DNA from: Brachionus rotundiformis
Lineage: Eukaryota > Rotifera > Eurotatoria > Ploima > Brachionidae
NCBI GenBank assembly: GCA_016802295.1
Contig: JAESIW010000020.1
Location: 1,998,120 to 2,062,119 of the forward strand
Length of the DNA: 64,000 nt
Direction: 5' to 3'
Made by a program: the position numbers and the translations under genes. Under the pieces are notes generated by a model that was not told the DNA's origin, did no database searches, and saw only the letters and a list, made by a program, of their open reading frames with translations. Positions within the stretch are counted from its first letter, which is position 1. Each line of letters opens with the position of its first letter. Positions 31,650-41,616 of this stretch are shown here, one piece after another.

Positions 31650-32831
31650 AGCAATAAATAATATAAACATAGGAAGGATTACAATTTATACATTTTTGAT
31701 CTACTTTGAATCAGAATGGGTAACTTCTAGAAACTATGGTTGGTATGAGGGATTTGCTAGAAACATTCCATCGACTGATAACACCCTTGAGAGTAAGAAT
31801 GGTAAAATTAAATTGGTCCATAATTAGGTACAAGATTATTAGTGAATGTTCATCAATTAAATACCGTTTATATGTTACGTCAATGGTCAATTGATATTGA
31901 TCATATTAGTAGAAAGAGTTGGACTATGGCCTCAATATTTTTACGTTCACATACCTTTATTATTAAATGTATAGGCAATAAGAAAGGTTTTGTATTGTCA
32001 GATAATGCTCATGGGGTCATAACAATTATGTGAACAATTGACCACCAAAAAAGTGATCATTTTTTAAAGAAAAAAATGTGAAAAATTTTTGTGATCAATA
32101 AGAAAAAATGATCAAATAATAAAATACATTCATTTTGATTTCCTATATCGGTATCCCAGACATGGCTTATTCCTTATAATTGTGTACTTTATCTCTTACA
32201 TTACTAACACATATTTTCGTATCGTTAGTCAAATCTTTATCTAATTCTTCATCACTCAATGTTATATCAACCCTATTATCACATGACTTGTATATTACTG
32301 TTTCGGTGCGAGCCAAAGTATCTTCTTCCTCTTCCAAAGTTTATCCAATTTCACCTTCTATCCCACTCACCTCTTCTTCACTCGATCGGCCTTCAATCGA
32401 TCCATTCTCTTCTTTAACATCATTTAGCTCTCCAAAATCAGATTGTGATCCATTATTGAGTTCCACAAACGATGCTTGCATGAGTTCCACAAACTCTCTA
32501 TTCTGTTTGTGCACAAACTATTGTATACAGACTTTTTGAATATGATAAACTTAAGAATTTTAATTTTGATCTGGCAATGTCGACACTAAAGAACTGTAAA
32601 ACCGTAAAACTAGATAGTGAAAATTTGGCAAATAGTAGTTGTTCTTGTAGTTACTTTTTAAAAAAATACTTAAGTTTTCACATAATTGCATTAGCTGTTA
32701 ATCAAAAATTTATAGAGATGCCTATAAAATACAATAAGGATCCTTTTGCTCCAAAATCTAAGACAGGTCGAAAAGCTAATGCAAAAAAATGCAATAAAAT
32801 GTTTAGACATTTTTTATTAATTTGGAAATAA
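31650..32831 (+). pseudogene. MULE-type transposase relic with SWIM finger
   Basis: At about 31690-31810 the plus strand reads FESEWVTSRNYGWYEGFARN, then IPSTDNTLESKNGKIK, matching the WYEG...P.T.N.LES.N region of Mutator-like (MULE) transposases. A further piece follows at 31842-32033 (LRQWSIDIDHISR). At 32625-32790 CSCSYFLKKYLSFHIIALA is a SWIM zinc finger (CxCx...xH) with one ligand Cys replaced by Ser, followed by a basic KSKTGRKANAKKC tail. Stops and frame changes separate the pieces; the catalytic core upstream is not seen. A dead Mutator-type element. Confidence 0.7.
32170..32510 (-). pseudogene. Acidic coding fragment antisense within the MULE relic
   Basis: The minus strand reads about 110 codons interrupted by one TAA. 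Segments include FVELMQASFVELNNGSQSDF, RSSEEEVSGIEGEIG, then the stop, then LEEEEDTLARTETVIYKS and LSDEELDKDLTND. The acidic composition with balanced codons suggests a former protein-coding exon, either part of an element cargo or a host gene fragment. The plus-strand reading of the same DNA is a Ser-rich shadow. Confidence 0.3.
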
Positions 32832-33324
32832 ATTAATTATTTTTGGTTATTTACTTATGATGAATAAAATAAAACAAAAAAAATAATCTAAGACATTAAT
32901 AAATTATCTCTCAAATACAGGTAATTTGCTAATTAATTTACTTAATTCTATGTTTACTTAAATCAATTATCTTTTTTTTTAATTATTAAAAAATTATTTA
33001 AATCTAAATAAAATTGTATACAAAAACATATTATATAGTTAATCAATTAATTAAAAAATTATATACGGAAATGTATTTTATTCGTTTGTTTATTTGTACC
33101 GATCTAAAGCTCTGAAAGCATTAGTTTCTAATTTTACATATTTTTAAATATTCTGGATTTACTAAAATATTAACACAATCAAATAAAATTTGTTATCTCA
33201 AATTAATTTATTAAAAACGCATATTGTTTAATCTCCAATTATTAGCTTGTATAATACCTCGTTAATAATTTTTTGTTAATATAAAAATATAAAAACTAGC
33301 TATTTCATTTTATTTTAATCTAAA
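32832..33324. other. Intergenic, upstream of WD40 gene
   Basis: AT-rich, nothing recognised. Confidence 0.4.
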
Positions 33325-34614
33325 ATGAACCAAGAGTGCAAATCTTTTATTCTTGAAGGGATCTCTGAATTTTTTGAAAAAAAGAATTTAGAAACAAATA
33401 CTTCACTTAGCCAACAGGGTACATTGAAGATTTATGAAACTGTTCCTCGAGAAATAAAGCCAGAAAAAGAAATTATTGACAATTTTGATAATTTGAAGTT
33501 GAAAATTGAATTTAAAAAAGAGTCTTTAAAGCATCACATTGATGAAACCTTTAATGTTTTAATCGGCCAATGCCAACAAATGGAAAAAAGATGCCTTGAA
33601 GATTTATCTATTTCGAAATTTAATCAGAGTTCAATAGAAAAAATACTTAATTTTCCTTCTCTAATCGAGTCTAAGTTTGATCTAGTAAATTTAGATATAC
33701 AAAAAATATTTCGGCAAATAGACCAGCCAAGTCAGAGAACGGAAAATATTTCCAAGACACCAAATTTAGATTTATTGAAACAAAAATTTGATTTATGTGC
33801 ACACAAATTTAATGTTTTAAGTATTTTTCTGGTCAATGGAGTGATTATTTCTTCTGGAACCGATTCTTTGGTCAAAATATGGGATTCGGAAAAATTTTCA
33901 CTTAAGCGAAGCATTCAAATTGATTCCTTGGTTAAATTATTTGATATTTATGAATCAGAGTTAATTGTCGGATGTAAAAATGGAAAAATATTAATTTATG
34001 ATTTGAATAATGGACAACTTTTGAATAAAGCATTTGTACAACAATGTCCAGTGACAAGTTTACGAAATATCAATCAAGAATCTCTAGTATTTGGCAATGA
34101 AAATGGACAGATAAATGTTTTAAATAAAACGAATGGATCTATTATTCTAACAATAAATGCTCACAGAAAATCAGTATTGTGTCTAAAATTGGTGAATTTC
34201 AGCGAAATATTGAGTGGTTCATTGGACAAATATATTAAGCTTTGGAATCTAAGAACTGGAGAATGCTTAAAATCTTTTGATTTGCATTCGTATGCAGTTC
34301 ATTGCATTGAAGTATTAGATGAAAATAGATTTATAAGCTGTTCATGGGATAAAAGTATAAAAATTTGGGACAAAGTTACGGGATGTTGTATCAAGAGTTT
34401 AGAAGGACACAAAGGACCAGTTAGGTGGATAGAATTGTTTGAGAATGAAGAGATTTTGAGCTGTTCTGATGACGGAACAATTAAACATTGGATAGATGGA
34501 AAATGCCATAAGACTCTAAAGGTAAACTCAGGGCCTTTGAACTGTTTTAAAGCTTTAAAAAATGGATATATTATGGTTGGATGCATGAATGGGTCGATAA
34601 AAATTTGGAAATAA
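33325..34614 (+). CDS. WD40-repeat protein with helical N-terminal module
   Basis: Intronless 429-aa protein. Residues about 45-150 are helical/coiled (EIIDNFDNLKLKIEFKKE, ETFNVLIGQCQQMEKRC). Seven WD40 blades follow, ending in VKIWD, ILIYD, INVLN, IKLWN, IKIWD, IKHWI and the terminal IKIWK; a complete seven-blade propeller is therefore likely. There are no catalytic domains, signal peptide or TM segment, so it is probably a cytosolic scaffold. The N-terminal module resembles that of the LRR protein at 59573-60944. I cannot name an orthologue; it is probably a member of a lineage-specific family. Confidence 0.8.
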   Translation: MNQECKSFILEGISEFFEKKNLETNTSLSQQGTLKIYETVPREIKPEKEIIDNFDNLKLKIEFKKESLKHHIDETFNVLIGQCQQMEKRCLEDLSISKFNQSSIEKILNFPSLIESKFDLVNLDIQKIFRQIDQPSQRTENISKTPNLDLLKQKFDLCAHKFNVLSIFLVNGVIISSGTDSLVKIWDSEKFSLKRSIQIDSLVKLFDIYESELIVGCKNGKILIYDLNNGQLLNKAFVQQCPVTSLRNINQESLVFGNENGQINVLNKTNGSIILTINAHRKSVLCLKLVNFSEILSGSLDKYIKLWNLRTGECLKSFDLHSYAVHCIEVLDENRFISCSWDKSIKIWDKVTGCCIKSLEGHKGPVRWIELFENEEILSCSDDGTIKHWIDGKCHKTLKVNSGPLNCFKALKNGYIMVGCMNGSIKIWK

Positions 34615-35105
34615 TTCTGGCTATTATATTTATATCTGAAAACAAATAAAGAGTAAAAATTTTATATATAGGTAAAAATTATTTATCAAATATTAGATGA
34701 CAATTTTGAATAAATATAATTGAAGATAAATTGTAAAAATTAATTAAAATATTTAACTCTGTTAAGCCCTAAAAATCTTATGATATCACTAACAGATGAT
34801 CATAACAATACGAAAGACTTGTAATTTTTATTAAACTATTTGCTCAATATTTATTTTATATATCATTTCAATTTTTATTGCTAAATATTTATATTAGATT
34901 TAAAAAAAACTTGAAAAAAAATTTTAAATTATGAATATGGTTTTGTCATGTTTAAAGATATTTAATAAAAAATTTCAAAATTTTTAAATTTTTAATTAAA
35001 TGATTTTTAAGTTAAACTTAAAAAGTAAAAAGTAATGAAATATTCTTAAAACTCTGAATTGTTTATTTTAATTTTTAAGCTACTCTTTTAAATTAAAGAA
35101 AATGT
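34615..35105. other. Intergenic between WD40 and FkbM copy 2
   Basis: Convergent 3' ends. TTTAATTTAAAAGAGTAGCTT next to the FkbM stop is nearly identical to 27207-27230 beside copy 1, so the duplicated block includes the 3' flank. Otherwise AT-rich. Confidence 0.5.
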
Positions 35106-35795
35106 TCAATACCAATTGATGAACTTTGTACCATAGAGCTTAAAGAGCTCAGTAAAAACATCTTCCGGATTCTTGAACTTGCTCATATATTTATGAAACT
35201 CTATAATTACAACATCAATTTTTGGGAAAACATTTCTTTTAATTAAATGTAGCAAAATGTCATATTCTGCTCCTTCAATGTCAATTTTGACCAAAACAAA
35301 GTCTTTTTCATCATAATAATCAATCAATTCAGCAATGTCAACAGTTTTAACTGTAAATGAGCCATCTTTTTTAACTGCTGGATGATTTTTGAATAAACTG
35401 GTTCCCTCAGAATTAGTTGAGCTATCCAAATAAAGATCCATTTTTCCATTCTGTATCCAAGCAGCCGTCTCTAAATTTAAATGAATCTCAGCTTTTTCCG
35501 GCGAAATTTTTTCCTTTGTTTCTATCAGTTTTTTCTTAAATGCTGGATTAGGTTCAAATGCATGTATTAACCATTTGACAGATTTAAATTCGGTTAAATC
35601 GATTAGTTTACCATCGAAAAATTTTTGTATAGTGTCTCCTCGATTGGCCCCCAAATCGAAAAAAACATGTTTTTTGCTTGGTTTTATAATATTTTCTATT
35701 TTTTGTTTAGAGTCATGAATGTAAAAAAAAAACATGAGTATTAAAAAAAATATAACAAAAAGATATATTTTTTTGTATCGTAGAATTGCATCCAT
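35106..35795 (-). CDS. FkbM-family methyltransferase, membrane-anchored (copy 2)
   Basis: 229 aa, the same length and architecture as copy 1: N-terminal signal anchor (IYLFVIFFLILMFFFYI), VFFDLGANRGDT, HAFEPNPAF, KTVDIAELI, VLVKIDIEGAEYDIL and VIIEFH. Differences concentrate in the stretch between the SAM motif and KTVDIAEL (for example YLDSSTNSEGTSLF versus YISNSSFSQGTSLF), while motifs are intact, so both copies look functional and under constraint. The two lie about 7.2 kb apart in direct orientation, separated by two hAT elements, the MULE relic and the WD40 gene. Confidence 0.85.
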   Translation of the reverse strand: MDAILRYKKIYLFVIFFLILMFFFYIHDSKQKIENIIKPSKKHVFFDLGANRGDTIQKFFDGKLIDLTEFKSVKWLIHAFEPNPAFKKKLIETKEKISPEKAEIHLNLETAAWIQNGKMDLYLDSSTNSEGTSLFKNHPAVKKDGSFTVKTVDIAELIDYYDEKDFVLVKIDIEGAEYDILLHLIKRNVFPKIDVVIIEFHKYMSKFKNPEDVFTELFKLYGTKFINWY

Positions 35796-37031
35796 TTTTT
35801 AATAACAAAATGTTAATGACGATTAGGTTCTAAATAATTATTTAGCAAATAAATAATATGACAACAATTTTGTTATAAATAATGCTTATCTGTTTTATAT
35901 TTATTATTTGAAAAATAAGAAAGATATTATTTTACCATAATTAAAATAGAGATAAAAATTTATCGGAAAATTTTCTAAATGAACCAGTTTACTAAGGCAA
36001 AAATAATATTGTTGGTGTCATTATATTTTATTTTAAATATCATATTTTGAGTAAATTTATTAATATTAAGATAATTCCCAATAAATTTTAAAATTTTATT
36101 TTTTAGTTCTAAAACTTTTAATATTTATTTAAATGAGAACAAATATTTAGGCTTCAAACTTGTTTTAGTTTTTATTTCAGATATTTTTAAAATTTACCTC
36201 TTTTTAATAAATTTTTAATGACTAAAGAAAACTAGAAATCTCTGATGAGTCATCAGTGATGACATTAATTTTTTTCATCATATAGGCTGGACAAAATCTA
36301 ACTATTGTAATATTTTTATTTTGAATTGAACAAACTAATTTGAAAGTTATCAAATATTTTTTTTTAAATTTTGTTATTAATTTGAAAGAGCTCTAGTTCG
36401 ACCAGAACACAAAAAATAAATTATATCTTTAAATATAAAAAAAAATATGATATTGAAAAATCCCTTCTGAAGAAAATTTTCGACTTGATAACAAAACATT
36501 TCAAGCAGCATTTTTCATCTAACTCGACCAAGGATCAAAAAACAATACATTAAAAAACTAGAGGCAATGCCGTGGACAGATTTCGATCTAATGATGTTGG
36601 ATTTAAATCAAGTTTATATAATAAAAATCGAAAAGGAAAATTGGAAATTAAGTAGATGTTTAGGTCCATTTTATCTATAAGACTTTTAGTTATTATATTT
36701 TAGGATGTCCAAAATATTGCATTAGTAAAACTGCTAGTATACAAAAATATTTTGAAAAATGTAAAATTATTGAAAAATAATTATTATTGTCCGAATAGCT
36801 TTACTAAAAAAAGAGGTAAATTATTTTAGTTTATGAATTTTTGGCTTATTTTACTTGAATCTTCCTTTTTTTGCTTTACTAAATTAATTTAAAAAACTGA
36901 ATTGCTTTAATTTTAATTTTTTAACTGGATATTATTTATACTCATAAAAAAATGACTCTAAAGTTTAGTTATATTTATTTTTTTTAAATATTCAAATAAA
37001 ACCGGTTTTAAGTAAAAATAACTTGTTGATT
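35796..37031. other. Intergenic, AT-rich
   Basis: 35815-35895 is the third-site match to the FkbM upstream block. Beyond that nothing recognised. Confidence 0.4.
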
Positions 37032-37035
37032 TTAA

Positions 37036-37566
37036 GGGTGTCCCTAACCACCACACATTCAAGTATGACCAACACACATTCGTGGTGAGCACACAACTTG
37101 AAAGAACACATCTAATGTGTGTTGCTAAGTTAAAAGAAAAAAAATTTAAATTGGCCATGCTTGTACCAATAGCCCTATTGAGTCATTTAATTAGTCAATA
37201 AAACGCGACTTTGCAAGCATATTAAAATTTTAAGATTACTTACGGGATCTTACGGAATTTTATACAATTAATCTTGACGAATTTAGTTCTGTCCCAACTG
37301 TTACTACAGCTATGACAAAACTAGAAAAAAAATTTAAGAATTTAAAAGATTAGACCCTAAATTGTATAATTATTATGAAAAATATATTGTACACATGAAT
37401 AACTATTCTTGTAAATATTATCTAGAAATGGGATATTTGATTTGTGAGCGTTCAAGTAAAAAAAAATTTAATATTTTTTTGTTTTAACTTAACAACACGA
37501 TTAGATGTGTATTTTTCAAGTTGTGTGTTGGTCATACTTGAGTCTGTGGTGACAAAATATTCCCTT
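37036..37566. mobile_element. TTAA-flanked inverted-repeat element (piggyBac-type MITE?)
   Basis: Long imperfect inverted arms: CTCAAGTATGACCAACACAC, AACTTGAAAAATACACATCT and GTGTTGTTAAGTTAAAA on the right (reverse complement) match TTCAAGTATGACCAACACAC, AACTTGAAAGAACACATCTA and GTGTTGCTAAGTTAAAA on the left. The left arm has a 14-16 nt insertion containing CGTGGTGAGCACAC. The ends are GGG...CCC directly bounded by TTAA on both sides (37032-37035 and 37567-37570), as in a piggyBac-type TTAA duplication, though typical piggyBac ends read CCC inward. No ORF inside. Confidence 0.65.
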
Positions 37567-37570
37567 AATT

Positions 37571-37879
37571 TTAATATTAATTGTCAAAATAATGACATTA
37601 AGCAATTTTAATCTAAAAAATTTTTAGACAAAGATAAGAATAAAATTGAAAATTTTATAAATTGATAAATTAAGTGGATGTTATATCAAGGTACAATAAG
37701 GTGCACATTAAAATAAAAAAAAAAAAACCTTCGTGATCAAGTAAGAAGTTGATAAAATGGTCAATTTAAAAAAATTGACTCTTTTTGATTTTTATTTAAA
37801 ATTTAAAACAAAAATCAATCGATTTTTAAATAACTACTAAAATTGAGCTGGCTATGTAATAAATTTTTGCATTTTCATA
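37571..37879. other. Intergenic, AT-rich
   Basis: Nothing recognised. Confidence 0.4.
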
Positions 37880-38600
37880 TTTGATTCTGTTTGTCTTGTT
37901 TTGTCTTTATAATCTAAAGGTAAAACTTTAATGGCTTCATTCCCGGATCCGACAGAAGTATCAACAAAATAAACCAGTAATTGATATTTTATGATCAAAA
38001 CCTTTTCTTGATTCGATAACAATTGCCTGTGTTTTTGTCACTCGAACAACAATAATCTTTAAGCCATTGGGAATTTCAATGGCTGATAAAGTTGCATTTA
38101 AATTTGATAAAGTAGCGCAGACTACTTGTGAATCATCTTTTCACCTAAGTAACCATCGCTCCCAGCCAAAATATCCTCGGCCAAAACCATTTATATTTCC
38201 CATAATAGACCAACCAACAGTAAATTTAAAACTTAAATCGCTTTTGTTAACATAGAGATCTGGTAATCCCATTGAATAAAACATTTCGTGATTCAATCTG
38301 CTCCTGAATTAGCAGTAAATGTTGTTCCATAAGGAACAGAATCAACATAAGGATGTGTGATAACAACAATCAGTTGACTTGTTGAAAAATCTTAATCTTT
38401 GGCTAAAGAAATATAGCGTTTTTGAGCAATACAAGATATTCAGTTGATTTTTTGACATGTGAAGTCATTTGAAATTGGGGAGTAACTTTAGTTACCATAT
38501 GAGCTTTTGAAAAAAAAAAGATTTTGAAGTTGGTGAATTAATCGAAAAAACGCCTTTTGTAGCTAGATTAGCTGGAAAAGGTCTGTGGAAAGAACAGTAG
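37880..38600 (-). pseudogene. Decayed M6-like secreted metalloprotease
   Basis: Minus-strand fragments in shifting frames line up with one protein: VTKVTPQFQM...KKSTEYL, IVVITHPYVDSVPYGTTF, NHEMFYSMGLPDLYV, KFTVGWSIMGNINGFGRGYF, GWERWLL, KDDSQVVCATL, IPNGLKIIVVRV, AIVIESRKGFDHKI and LVYFVDTSVGSGNEAIKVLP. These correspond to M6-family (immune-inhibitor-A-like) metalloproteases common in bacteria and found in some eukaryotes (GLPDLY, DDSQVVC, ESR, YTVDTS signatures, from family knowledge). At least three frame changes and several stops disable it. The expected HExxH zinc site reads HEMFY, so the second His is lost too. Lateral origin is possible but unproven. Confidence 0.7.
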
Positions 38601-39432
38601 CATTCAAATTTTCCGTGGAATTGACTTGATTTTTTACACGAGTGAAACCAATGGCATGGACTCAATGAATCGAATACAAAAATTTAGAAGAAATAAAAAC
38701 AAATTACATTCTGTTTGTTTACAACATATTGGCTTTTCGTTTACTTCTTATGTTTTTTAAATTTTTATAATCATATATTTTCTTTCTAAATTGATTAATT
38801 AAGATTGAATTTAAATTTTAAATAGTATTTTTTTAAGTTGAAAATTTATTCTAAAAATATTTAATAGTTAGTATTTTTAAACTTTTTTTTTTTAAAAAGC
38901 AATTTTTTTGAAATTTAATTTAGATTTTATTCATTTTATTAGTTATAAATCTTAAAATTTGATTTCTTTAAATCTAAAATCTAAAAATTTGAAGTACATC
39001 AGAAGTTTCTACTACTTTTCAAATTAATCAAATTTATTTATATTTATTCAAAAGACTTTAATTACCAAACTTAATAAATAGACAATGAATATATATTAAA
39101 TTTTTTTCTAACTTTTTCTTTTTGAACATTTAACAAATTTGATAGTAATAACTTTAAAATTTAATTTAAAATAAGTAAAATAAGTAACAAGTAAAATTTT
39201 ATTTGGACAAATTTAAATTAAACAAATTTTTTTAACATGTAAGCATTTTTAGCACTTTTAATTATAATAAAGAAACTTTTAAAAATTTGAATTCACTGAT
39301 AAAATATTTTTTTAAATTTTATAAAACATTTAAAAATATAATTTTCATTTAACAAATCGTATAAAATTAACAAATTTTTAGATTCTGTACTTAATAAGAA
39401 TTTTATCAAAATTTTCGTTCAATTAAATTTGG
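38601..39432. other. Intergenic, very AT-rich
   Basis: Nothing recognised. Confidence 0.4.
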
Positions 39433-40559
39433 TTATGAATTCATTGTTATATTAGTGTAAAAAATTCCATTGTGACGGTTGAAATTAAAGAAAACTGGTT
39501 CCATGTAAGTGTAAAGAAATACAATTAGATAATACAAGATTTGAGAAAAAATTGGAAATATTGAAAGGAAATACTGTCCATACATCAAGTCAGAATCTTT
39601 TATAAAAAGATTTTTAATAACAAGTAAGGCAAAATAAAATAATGTAACTGGAAAAATCAAAAAAGAATAGAGAAATAAAATTGTATGACGAATTTTGTAT
39701 CGATCACTAACATGGTTGAATTTACAGTTAACTTAAAAACAAATTAATAAACACTTTTTTATTTTCTATTTTTAAATAAGTAAAATAATAAAAAAAATTA
39801 ATCATTCGATTTTCTGTTTTGAAATTTGAGGAAAAAAATAATTGAATAGTTTTTTTAAAGCTTAAAAAAAATATTAGTAAGTATAAAAATTTCGAAAAAA
39901 ATTATAATTTTAGTTAGTAGATTTACAAAAAATATATTTAAAATATTATCTTTTACCTATAATCTGTAAATAATTTAAGCAAAAACACAGCCAGTAGATA
40001 GATGCTGTTTTGAAAATAAAAATTAAGTTTATCATTTAACTTTAAATATTAAAATTAGCTGATCGAGCCTTTTATTTATTATTTATCAAACTAAACTAAT
40101 GATTTTAACAGATCTAAAATTATAAAATATTGGTAAAGTCTGGTGTCATCAAACTCAAATACAAATTAACAAATAATTGTAAAATAATTTTCATCATGTT
40201 TAAATAATACAAAAAATTTAAACATCAACAGATTTGAATTTATTCTTGTTTAGAATTAATCTAAAAAAGATAAGCTTAAATTATATCTCGTAAAAGAAGA
40301 GCAACTTAAGTGAAGAATTCTGTTTAATTTGTATTCGAAATTAACGACACCTCCAAACCCTTAAATTTTTATCAAATAATTCTTTAAAAATTATTATAAA
40401 ATAAATCAAAATATTTTATTCGAATTTTAAAAGAATTATATTGAAAAAAATTTAACTTCGGAAAGCAACTCTTTTTGAATATTTAAATTTAACAAAAAAA
40501 ATACCGGATTCTTCTTCTAGGTTTGTTCCTAAACTTTCGTTGCTTTTTGAATCAATCAT
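39433..40559 (-). CDS. Putative four-exon multi-pass membrane protein (AIG1/ADTRP-like?)
   Basis: A model of four exons (40505-40559, 40306-40359, 39957-40004, 39433-39731) keeps one frame through three GT-AG introns (145, 301 and 225 nt) and totals 152 codons including stop. The exon-1 peptide is MIDSKSNESLGTNLEEES. The last two exons give SIYWLCFCLNYLQII and then RYKIRHTILFLYSFLIFPVT and FLSIFPIFSQILYYLIVFLY, i.e. three or more hydrophobic segments. The layout, with a FPV-containing TM after a charged loop, faintly recalls AIG1/ADTRP hydrolases, but the catalytic His region is not evident. Only the last exon is solid; the upstream joins are inference. Confidence 0.3.
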
Positions 40560-40996
40560 TTCAATTGTTTGAGTAAATTCATTTTTTTTGTCTTAAATAC
40601 ATTTTATTTTTTATTTAATTATATTAAATTAGGCGATAATTTATTTAAAACAATTATTCAAAATTTTCAAAAAATTTTCTTATTTTAAACGTTGCGATTT
40701 TTTTCTTTAAATATTTTGTCCTATATTACTTTTTGATTTTTAACATCAATTTTTTAAATATAGTAAAATACATTAACTTAATGTAGTAACTAAATAGCTG
40801 TAAAAATCAAACAGCGAAATATTACTGTATAATTTCATTTTAAAATCAATTAAGATTAATTTTATCTAATTTTTTATGAAATCAACTAAAATTGTAGGCT
40901 AAAAAGAAGTACAATGATCCATTAAGAGTGGCCTGAGGATTAGCTCAAAAATATTTCAAATAATTTAATAAACTAAAGTTATATTTAAAAAAATAC

Positions 40997-41051
40997 CGCA
41001 TTCTTCTTCCATTTTTTTCTCCGTGATATCTTGGCTTTTGGGATCAACCAT
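40997..41051 (-). pseudogene. Duplicate of the 55-nt first exon
   Basis: ATG at 41051 opens MVDPKSQDITEKKMEEEC and ends at a GTATTT donor after a single G, the same length and phase as 40505-40559. The flanks match too (AAACAATT before the ATG, GGTATTTTTTT after). No matching second exon is visible nearby, so it is either an alternative first exon for the same gene or the remains of a tandem copy. Confidence 0.45.
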
Positions 41052-41299
41052 TTTAATTGTTTTAATACAGTCATTGTCTTAAATTTATTTAATTATAAAT
41101 TATATTAAACAAATATCTAGTTTATGTTCTTATAAGGCTAAATTTGTTTGATGATTCGCTTCCACACAAATATTGAGATTAAATGGCAAGATGTAAATAA
41201 TTTTGAATAAAGAATTTTTTAGGAAGTTTTTTAGAAATTTTTTTAAATATTTTCCTAAATACTAATTATCAAAATGCTTAATATAAATTTACTAAATAT

Positions 41300-41616
41300 T
41301 TAGAAAAATATAAAATAGAAGTAACTTGTGTTAGAATTTTGCGGCAATGATGGCTTTTTTTTTTTAATAATGACTTGTTTTTTTTTCTCATTTATGGCCA
41401 TTTTAATAAAATCCTTAAAAATAAAATGTATTAAGAAATTATTCTCTTAATTTATATTCTATTATACATACTATTTTTAATTCATTTATCAAATTAGAAT
41501 TCACAATTTGTTCAATATTATTTATTGTTTTTTCTAAACCGGTTATATAATTCGCTTCCTTAAAAATATTGTACAATGAATTTCAAACAAACATTTGCTA
41601 TGAAAATTTTTACCAT
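41300..41616 (-). CDS. Possible small three-exon gene, unknown function
   Basis: ATG at 41616 is followed at once by a GTAAAA donor. A 55-nt intron leads to exon 2 (41472-41558: EANYITGLEKTINNIEQIVNSN...), then a GTATGT donor and a 58-nt intron lead to exon 3 (41300-41413: DFIKMAINEKKKQVIIKKKKP..., TAA at 41300). All junctions are in phase and give 67 aa: a short helix with heptad-like spacing and then a very basic stretch. Intron sizes match those of the sure genes here. Not recognised; a chance alignment of splice signals is possible. Confidence 0.3.

Noticed and set aside
38067..38255. Plus-strand 62-codon ORF
   Set aside because: Antisense of the metalloprotease relic, which gives a coherent family match on the other strand.
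39433..39660. ORF starting at a non-ATG codon taken as a full gene
   Set aside because: It extends upstream through a splice acceptor at 39732; treated as the last exon of a longer model.
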